Assembly: GCA_023299885.1 (NCBI GenBank)
Contig: JALZUS010000020.1
Span: 1 to 46,440, forward strand
DNA from: Bdellovibrionales bacterium
Lineage (GTDB): Bacteria; Bdellovibrionota; Bdellovibrionia; Bdellovibrionales; UBA1609
Reading direction: 5' to 3'
Length of the DNA: 46,440 nt
In this document: in pieces, positions 40,584-46,440 of the stretch
Numbering within the stretch: position 1 is the stretch's first letter
Layout of the letters: each line of letters opens with the position of its first letter
The notes under the pieces: model-generated
Told to the model about the DNA's origin: nothing
What the model saw: only the letters and a program-made list of their open reading frames with translations
The model's database searches: none
Position numbers and translations under genes: made by a program

Positions 40584-41606
40584 TTATTCTGTTCCAAATA
40601 CTAATTTTGACATAGCTGCATTTAAGCCTGGTAAACCTTGGCCTGTTACTGCCGATAACAACAATGGCTTAATGCCTATTTCATAAAATTTATTTTTAAC
40701 TTCTTCTAGTCTCTCTGGCTGAACAGCATCTATTTTATTAAGAACTACTATTTCAGGGTTTTCTTTTAATGAACGAAGTAAAGACCCATGATGAGTTTTG
40801 TCATAAGACTCTAGTTCATATCTAATAGCTTTATAATCTTCTACGGGATCTCTTTGAGTCATTTCACTTATATCTACCAAGTGAACAAAAGCTTTTGTTC
40901 TTTCAATATGCTTTAAAAACTCTATACCCAAGCCAACGCCTTTATGCGCATCTGGTATAAGCCCTGGTATATCAGCAACAACAAAACTTTTAATATCATC
41001 CACTTTCACAACACCTAAGTTAGGCGTAAGTGTTGTAAACGGATAGTCAGCTACCTTTGGGCGAGCCGCTGATATTCTAGAAATTAATGTTGATTTACCA
41101 GCACTCGGAAAGCCAATAAGGCCAATATCAGCAATAAGTTTTAACTCTAATATTAATTCTAATGCATGCTCATCTTCACCGGGCTGAGCCACGTCAGGCG
41201 CCTGATTAACACTTGTTTTAAAATGAGTATTTCCCTTGCCACCACGACCACCTGTTAGCGCCGTAAAAGTTTCACCCATTTGTATATCTGCTAAAATCTC
41301 ATTAGTTTCTGCGTTTATAAGCAAGGTCCCTGGAGGCACAGCTAAATGGAGGTCTTCACCATCGGCACCAGACTGACAGCGCCCGCTCCCCTGCATTCCA
41401 TTTCCTGCTTTAAACTTTTTCTTAAAACGATACTTAAGGAGTGAGTTAATATGATCTTCACAAGAAAAAATAACGTCGCCACCTTTGCCGCCGTTACCAC
41501 CATCGGGGCCACCGCGTGGGACATGAGTTTCACGACGGAAACTTATACATCCCGGGCCACCCTTGCCGGATAATACTAATATTTTTGCTTGATCTAAAAA
41601 CTTCAT
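40584..41606 (-). CDS. obgE: Obg/CgtA GTPase
   Basis: Obg is an essential GTPase of 50S assembly and stress control. The 340-residue product has the Gly-rich Obg domain (1-158, with GGPGCISFRRE and GGDVIF) and the G domain with GFPSAGKSTLIS (G1), the DIPGLI G3 motif and NKID (G4). It lacks the C-terminal OCT domain, as in many bacteria. The 208-base region upstream (41607-41814) lies before a divergent secreted protein gene and contains no clear promoter. Confidence 0.96.
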   Translation of the reverse strand: MKFLDQAKILVLSGKGGPGCISFRRETHVPRGGPDGGNGGKGGDVIFSCEDHINSLLKYRFKKKFKAGNGMQGSGRCQSGADGEDLHLAVPPGTLLINAETNEILADIQMGETFTALTGGRGGKGNTHFKTSVNQAPDVAQPGEDEHALELILELKLIADIGLIGFPSAGKSTLISRISAARPKVADYPFTTLTPNLGVVKVDDIKSFVVADIPGLIPDAHKGVGLGIEFLKHIERTKAFVHLVDISEMTQRDPVEDYKAIRYELESYDKTHHGSLLRSLKENPEIVVLNKIDAVQPERLEEVKNKFYEIGIKPLLLSAVTGQGLPGLNAAMSKLVFGTE

Positions 41607-41814
41607 TCTTTTCCTTTATCACCCTTAGGGCCTATTGCGTATAAGAGTTTTAATTTAGAAACACCATAATAACCGAATTGTAATAAAGTTAGGGCTGTAA
41701 AGCATTTAGACAACGCCTTTAAGCTAAATCATGACTCTTTAGCGTTTATGCTCATTTTAAACTATGGCACCTATATTGCTTTGTTTATTGGTTCAACCGA
41801 AAATGGAGTAAACT

Positions 41815-42597
41815 ATGCTAAAATTAATATTACCAATATTATTTCTCCCAGCCTTATCTTTTGCAGAGTCTTGTATGTATCAAGCAAATGATACTCCAAA
41901 AGAGCAAATGATTGAAAACCATATGTATGACTATAAGGTCTATAGTTGCGGTAACCTTTGTATTGCAGCTGGGCACTCTAAAAACAACTCACATATTCGT
42001 CAAGCTGAAGGAACTGAATATGTCTACTTTGGCTTTAACAAAGACGCAATTAAAGCAAAAGATGGGATTTTATTTCGGGACCAATTAGCTAATTATGTTT
42101 CTAAAAGATACAAAATCAGCAAGCACAGGACAGATTTTTGGGAAGAGGCTAAGCGCAAGATCAGTGAGCGTGACTGGCAATGGGCATTATGGCGTTCAGA
42201 ACGTGCAGTTTACGGAGACTCAAAAATTTTAGCCTTAGCACCATACATACTGCCTAATGAAAGTTCCGACCCTAAATATCATACTACTGAATACAATATA
42301 CTGCGTGCTGAAAATGCCTTAAGTAAAATTAACGACACTAAACTTTTTAGAAAAGGTCTAGATATAACAAACCAATCTTTTTTTAATATGACAGATGATA
42401 CTGACGTTGGAAAAGAAAAAACAAAGGTAAAGATAAAAGAACGCGGATTTAGCGCCAGCTTCTCATTAAAAAGAAGTCTTTGGGGAAGAGTAGCTGCCGG
42501 CAAGAAATCTTTTAAAATTAAACTTAAAGACTCAAAGCTTTCTATTGATCTGCATAACTATATCAACACTAAGATTAATTGTACTCAAGTTAGATAG
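41815..42597 (+). CDS. Secreted protein of unknown function
   Basis: The 260-residue product has a signal peptide (MLKLILPILFLPALSFA) and a mature, soluble domain that starts with three or four cysteines (ESCMYQ, YSCGNLCIAAG) and is rich in Lys, Arg and Trp. No family is recognised. The gene sits on the plus strand between rpmA and obgE, genes that are often in one operon. A bidirectional terminator follows its stop. Confidence 0.78.
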   Translation: MLKLILPILFLPALSFAESCMYQANDTPKEQMIENHMYDYKVYSCGNLCIAAGHSKNNSHIRQAEGTEYVYFGFNKDAIKAKDGILFRDQLANYVSKRYKISKHRTDFWEEAKRKISERDWQWALWRSERAVYGDSKILALAPYILPNESSDPKYHTTEYNILRAENALSKINDTKLFRKGLDITNQSFFNMTDDTDVGKEKTKVKIKERGFSASFSLKRSLWGRVAAGKKSFKIKLKDSKLSIDLHNYINTKINCTQVR

Positions 42598-42614
42598 TTT
42601 ACCTATCCAAACAT

Positions 42615-42648
42615 AAAAAAAGCCGCTATTAAACTTAGCGGCTTTTTT
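42615..42648. terminator. Bidirectional rho-independent terminator
   Basis: AAAGCCGCTA and TAGCGGCTTT form a 10-bp stem around the loop 42629-42635, with an A-tract on the left and a T-tract on the right. It can end both the plus-strand secreted protein gene and the minus-strand rpmA transcript, since both stop codons lie within 25 bases. Confidence 0.9.
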
Positions 42649-42667
42649 AACTTATACTAACTAGAGC

Positions 42668-42931
42668 TTATGCAGCTGTAGCTGGGTATACGCTAATTTT
42701 TAATTTTGTTTTATTAACTCTTTCGAAAGTTACTTTACCTTCGATAACAGCATAAATTGTATGGTCTCTGCCCATTTTAACGTTATTACCAACATGAAAT
42801 TTTGTTCCACGCTGTCTGACGATAATTGTACCGGCTTTTACAGTTTGTCCACCAAAACGCTTTACACCCAATCGCTTACTTTGACTGTCGCGTCCGTTCT
42901 TAGTACTACCTGCGGCTTTCTTAGATGCCAT
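42668..42931 (-). CDS. rpmA: 50S ribosomal protein L27
   Basis: The 87-residue product begins [20 protein letters not shown] and continues [23 protein letters not shown] (both halves of the usual L27 signature). No N-terminal extension that would need cleavage, as in Firmicutes, is present. It follows rplU by 55 bp and forms the standard rplU-rpmA pair. Confidence 0.97.
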   Translation of the reverse strand: MASKKAAGSTKNGRDSQSKRLGVKRFGGQTVKAGTIIVRQRGTKFHVGNNVKMGRDHTIYAVIEGKVTFERVNKTKLKISVYPATAA

Positions 42932-42986
42932 AACTTAACTCCCTACTTAAATAATCAAAAATCTATTCTTTATAAACTGTCTATTT

Positions 42987-43508
42987 TTAAACTGTCTTTT
43001 TCTTCGCTACTTTCTTTTTTGTAGCTTTCTTTTTAGTCGTTTTTTTAGCTGCAGTTTTCTTTGCTGTAGCTTTTTTAGCAGTTGTCTTTTTAGACGCTGC
43101 TTTTTTAGCTACTGGCTTTGCAGTTTCTTTTTTAGGTGCCGCTTCTTTTTTAGAAGGGTCGTTTACTTTTGCTTTTTTATCAGTTTTAGCAACGCCTTCT
43201 GGAGAAGTAATCGATTTTACAAATAGCTCTGTATATAACTGTCTATGACCTTTAAGGCGTCTGTAGCCTTGGCGTCTTTTCTTTTTAAATACAATTACTT
43301 TTGGAGCTTTTGATTGGCTTGTAACAACAACAGTTACTTTTGCACTATCAACAGTTGGTGATCCAACGAAAGTTTTCTCTCCGCCAACCATTAACACATC
43401 TGTTAAATCAAACTCAGAACCAAGTTCATTTTGTAATTTTTCAACTCTAACAACATCACCGGCTTCAACTTTATATTGCTTTCCGCCTGTACGAACGATG
43501 GCATACAT
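42987..43508 (-). CDS. rplU: 50S ribosomal protein L21 with Lys/Ala-rich C-terminal tail
   Basis: Residues 1 to about 103 are a normal L21 (MYAIVRTGGKQYKVEAGDVV, KRRQGYRRLKGHRQLYTELFV). A tail of about 70 residues follows, made almost wholly of Lys, Ala and Thr (KKATAKKTAAKKTTKKKATK-type repeats). It resembles the C-terminus of histone H1-like bacterial proteins. Usual bacterial L21 ends near residue 103. The tail is likely disordered and could bind rRNA or DNA. Confidence 0.95.
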   Translation of the reverse strand: MYAIVRTGGKQYKVEAGDVVRVEKLQNELGSEFDLTDVLMVGGEKTFVGSPTVDSAKVTVVVTSQSKAPKVIVFKKKRRQGYRRLKGHRQLYTELFVKSITSPEGVAKTDKKAKVNDPSKKEAAPKKETAKPVAKKAASKKTTAKKATAKKTAAKKTTKKKATKKKVAKKKTV

Positions 43509-43612
43509 ACCATTCTCCTATTTTTGCAATTCTTTAAAACACATAAAAAGCGTATATTTCACGCAGCCTTATGCTCTTCTACGAAGATTTGGAATATGCC
43601 TTGGGACCCCTA

Positions 43613-45145
43613 TTATGTCAACTTCTTAGGCTTGATTTCATATTGCTCCCTGTGGAAACCTGGGCGCACATCTATAGTAATAGTGGCTTGTAAAACCTTC
43701 TCGGTAGCTTCAATAGCCGCCGTCTCCTCACTATAGATCCAATCGGCTACTTTCGAATGACAGCTAACTACCCAATTTTTATGGTTTTTTTCGGAACTCT
43801 CTCTTTTAAGCTCTCTAAATATCTCATTAGCTACTGTCTCACTGCGCTTAATATAACCATTGCCATCACAATACGAGCAGGGCTCACAAAGCACAGAAAC
43901 TAGGCTTGGTCGGGTGCGTTTTCTTGTCATTTCTACAAGGCCAAGCTCTGACATAGACATAACTTCTGTCCTAGAGCGGTCTGAGCTCAGATGCTCATTA
44001 AGTGCCATCATCACTTTTTCGCGGTGAGCCAGCTTTTCCATATCTATAAAATCAATCACTATTATCCCGCCAGTATTTCTTACCTTTAACTGATGGGCCA
44101 CTTCTTGAGCCGCCTCAAGGTTTGTTTTTAATATAGTTTCATCTATATCTTTTTTGCCCACATAGCTTCCGGTATTCACATCAATAACCACCAAAGCCTC
44201 AGCTTCATCAATCACAATATAACCACCAGACTTCAACCATACTTTTCTAGAAAGGGCTCGCGAAACCTCTAAGTCGACATCATACTCATCAAACAATGGT
44301 GTGTTGCCTTTATACAATTTTATTTTACTTTTAAATTGAGGCATAAATTGTGACACAAACTGAACTGCTTTTTTATGCACTTTTGAATCATCAATAATGA
44401 CTCGCGTAACTTCATCACTTAACCAATCTCTAAGAGCGCGCATTTCTGTTGGCACCTCATTATGTATTAAGCCTATGCTTTTTCTTTTTTTATAAGACTG
44501 ATCTATTTCTTTCCATAATAATTTTAAATAATCGAAGTCAGCTTTTAATTGATGAGTTTCAGCATCTTCCCCAGCCGTTCTTACAATAAGACCACCATTC
44601 ACTTTAAAACTTTTTACCATTTTTAATAATTTTCTTCTTTTAGAATCATCTGTGATTTTTCTAGATACACCCAAATGATCGACTGTAGGCATATAAACGG
44701 CGTACCTACCCGGGAGCGAAACATGAGTGGTTAATCGAGGCCCCTTTGTGCCCAGCGGATCTTTTGCCACCTGAACTAAAATTTCCTGCCCCTCTTTTAA
44801 TAAGTCTTGAATAGGAGGATGGTCATCTTTAGTTTCTATTTCTTCGATAGCCTCTGTATCTTCAACAGCTATTTCTGTGTCATCATTATCTAAAAAATGA
44901 TCATCATATTTTTTAGTTTGAGACCTAACTTCTCCAACATATAAAAAGCCAGCTCTGGAAAGACCAATGTCCACAAAAGCTGCCTGCATACCTGGCAAAA
45001 CCTTGGCCACACGACCTTTGTATATAGACCCGACTATTGTCGGTGAATGCTTCTTTTCTACCTTTAATTCAGACAGTGAGCCGCCCTCTAAGTAAGCAAC
45101 TCGCACCTGGTTAGGCAAAACATTAATTAAAATCTCAGAATCCAC
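43613..45145 (-). CDS. rng: Ribonuclease G/E
   Basis: RNase G processes rRNA and degrades mRNA. The 510-residue product has an N-terminal S1 domain (GSIYKGRVAKVLPGMQAAFVDIGL spread over residues 37-60), an insert of acidic residues, the RNase H-like and catalytic DNase I-like part with VVIDVNTGSYVG and IIVIDFIDM (metal-binding Asp residues), and the zinc-link CEPCSYCDGNG. It has no long C-terminal scaffold, so it is RNase G rather than the full RNase E of E. coli. It precedes rplU, as in many bacteria. Its 139-base gap to pilT holds the two divergent promoters, which I cannot place. Confidence 0.94.
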   Translation of the reverse strand: MDSEILINVLPNQVRVAYLEGGSLSELKVEKKHSPTIVGSIYKGRVAKVLPGMQAAFVDIGLSRAGFLYVGEVRSQTKKYDDHFLDNDDTEIAVEDTEAIEEIETKDDHPPIQDLLKEGQEILVQVAKDPLGTKGPRLTTHVSLPGRYAVYMPTVDHLGVSRKITDDSKRRKLLKMVKSFKVNGGLIVRTAGEDAETHQLKADFDYLKLLWKEIDQSYKKRKSIGLIHNEVPTEMRALRDWLSDEVTRVIIDDSKVHKKAVQFVSQFMPQFKSKIKLYKGNTPLFDEYDVDLEVSRALSRKVWLKSGGYIVIDEAEALVVIDVNTGSYVGKKDIDETILKTNLEAAQEVAHQLKVRNTGGIIVIDFIDMEKLAHREKVMMALNEHLSSDRSRTEVMSMSELGLVEMTRKRTRPSLVSVLCEPCSYCDGNGYIKRSETVANEIFRELKRESSEKNHKNWVVSCHSKVADWIYSEETAAIEATEKVLQATITIDVRPGFHREQYEIKPKKLT

Positions 45146-45284
45146 TTAATACCTCTTAGGATTATCCTCGGAACTTCCGATGAATACTTGTAACGAAACT
45201 AGACCTGGCTTGTGTATTTGTACATACGCTCCGTCTTAAGGCGACGTAGCCCATATAAATGGTGCAAGAAAAAGGAAGACGACT

Positions 45285-46391
45285 ATGGCACAAATAGACA
45301 AACTATTTAGACTAATGAAAGAGCAAGGCGCCTCTGATTTACATATCACCGCTGGCTCACCACCTTACTTTAGGCTTCATGGTGAAATGTCACCAGTAAA
45401 CCACCCCTCTTTATCTAATGAGGATGTTCAGGCTTTGGTTTTTGAAATTTTAACTGAAAAACAACAAAGTAACTTTGTTAAAAACTGGGAGCTTGATTGT
45501 AGTTACGCGCTAGAAGGCATTGCACGTTTTCGTGTAAACGTATTTATGCAAAGACGCGGACTAGGAGCTGTGTTTCGTATTATTCCAGAAGATATTAAAA
45601 CTGTAGACGAGCTTGGGCTACCAAGTGTTTTAAATGACCTTGCCAATGTAAAGCGTGGTTTAATTTTGGTTACTGGGCCAACAGGGTCTGGTAAATCAAC
45701 AACTCTAGCTGCCATGATTCATACAATTAACATGACAAGAAAAGAACATATCTTAACTGTTGAAGACCCTATTGAATTTGTGCATGAAAGCAGAAAGTCT
45801 TTAATTAACCAACGTGAGGTTCATAGCCATACGCAATCTTTTTCTAAGGCCTTAAAAGCCGCTTTACGTGAAGACCCCGATATTATTTTAGTGGGGGAAT
45901 TACGTGACTTAGAAACTATTAAGCTAGCAATGACTGCTGCAGAAACAGGTCACGTTGTTTTCGGAACACTTCATACAAATACTGCAGCGAGTACTATTGA
46001 CCGTATTATTGATGTTTTCCCTGAAGGCGAAAAGGCACAGGTAAGAACTATGCTTGCAGAAAGCTTACGCGCCGTTGTTGCCCAAACACTTTTTAAGCGC
46101 GCCGACATTAAGGGACGTATTGCTGGTATCGAAATTTTAACAGGCACAAGAGCCGTAAGTAACTTAATTCGTGAAGGTAAAACATACCAAATCCCTACTA
46201 TGATGCAGACAGGGAAAAAACACGGAATGATTACTTACCAATCTTATATTAAAAACTTAGTTGATCTTGGAAAAGTATCTCAAGAAGACGCTGATATCTT
46301 TTTAGGTAAAGTGAATGGCAAAGAAGATGAAGAGGAGAGCCCAAAAAAAGACAAAAAGTACTCTTACGGACGTAAAAAGAAAATAGGATAA
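45285..46391 (+). CDS. pilT: Type IV pilus retraction ATPase PilT
   Basis: PilT disassembles type IVa pili to power retraction. The 368-residue product has the PAS-like N-domain, Walker A GPTGSGKST (131-139), the Asp box DPIEFVH, the Walker B and retraction motif ALREDPDIILVGELRD (193-208) and the His-box GTLHTNTAASTIDR. The tail is charged. AGGAAG lies about eight bases before the ATG. It belongs to the type IVa system, separate from the Tad pilus encoded earlier in the window. Confidence 0.96.
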   Translation: MAQIDKLFRLMKEQGASDLHITAGSPPYFRLHGEMSPVNHPSLSNEDVQALVFEILTEKQQSNFVKNWELDCSYALEGIARFRVNVFMQRRGLGAVFRIIPEDIKTVDELGLPSVLNDLANVKRGLILVTGPTGSGKSTTLAAMIHTINMTRKEHILTVEDPIEFVHESRKSLINQREVHSHTQSFSKALKAALREDPDIILVGELRDLETIKLAMTAAETGHVVFGTLHTNTAASTIDRIIDVFPEGEKAQVRTMLAESLRAVVAQTLFKRADIKGRIAGIEILTGTRAVSNLIREGKTYQIPTMMQTGKKHGMITYQSYIKNLVDLGKVSQEDADIFLGKVNGKEDEEESPKKDKKYSYGRKKKIG

Positions 46392-46413
46392 GCTTTACTT
46401 TATCTTCACTACG

Positions 46414-46440
46414 AAAAAGGAGCTTTACGGCTCCTTTTTT
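46414..46440 (+). terminator. Rho-independent terminator of pilT
   Basis: AAAAAGGAGC and GCTCCTTTTT pair around the loop TTTACG, followed by a T-tract that runs to the end of the window. It lies 23 bases after the pilT stop codon. Confidence 0.85.

Overview
The window is AT-rich, gene-dense bacterial chromosome, most likely from the Bdellovibrionota (a Bdellovibrio or Pseudobdellovibrio-like predator or a relative). This is inferred from gene content: a Flp/Tad pilus cluster ending in a small secreted protein plus a YD-repeat protein, many lipoproteins and TPR proteins, an arginine succinyltransferase cluster, and a mix of delta-proteobacteria-like housekeeping genes. No rRNA, tRNA, IS element, prophage or CRISPR array was seen, and no stretch longer than 300 bases lacks a gene.

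Layout. 1-6.5 kb: end of a membrane protein gene, priA, a secreted protein, a large lipoprotein, a 43-residue basic protein with its own strong promoter and terminator, a 146-bp palindromic element, a [2Fe-2S] ferredoxin-like protein and msrA. 6.5-20 kb: the Tad/Flp region. On the minus strand lie a dual-anchored pseudopilin, a DUF2203-like protein, nadE, a TadE-like pseudopilin, cpaB, the secretin cpaC, a TadZ-TadA fusion ATPase, one TadB/TadC-type platform protein, and finally the YD-repeat protein and a small secreted protein. The last two resemble the host-interaction (hit) locus of Bdellovibrio. On the plus strand lie the Flp pilin, a small membrane protein, prepilin peptidase and two more pseudopilins. 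20-27 kb: a DnaQ-type exonuclease, rseP with three PDZ domains, tsaB, a MinD-like ATPase that has no ordinary start codon, a J-domain/HTH protein, rluD, pgeF and a membrane-anchored protein.

27-33 kb: a minus-strand operon of aminotransferase, M20-like protein, astA, astD and mltG, mostly with overlapping stop and start codons. It looks like an arginine/ornithine succinylation pathway without astB or a normal astE. 33-36 kb: an SH3/TPR protein, bamD, a TPR protein and a hypoxanthine phosphoribosyltransferase gene ending in a duplicated hairpin. 36-46 kb: rimO, a LolA-like protein, comF, rlmH, a nadD-rsfS fusion, obgE, a secreted protein, rpmA, rplU with a histone-like tail, rng and, divergently, pilT.

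The most notable items are the hit-like pair at the end of the Tad operon, the MinD-like gene that seems to start at ATT, the M20 homologue that has lost its zinc ligands inside the AST operon, the perfect 35-bp inverted repeat, and the TadZ-TadA and NadD-RsfS fusions. All calls were made by eye from the sequence; no database search was run.
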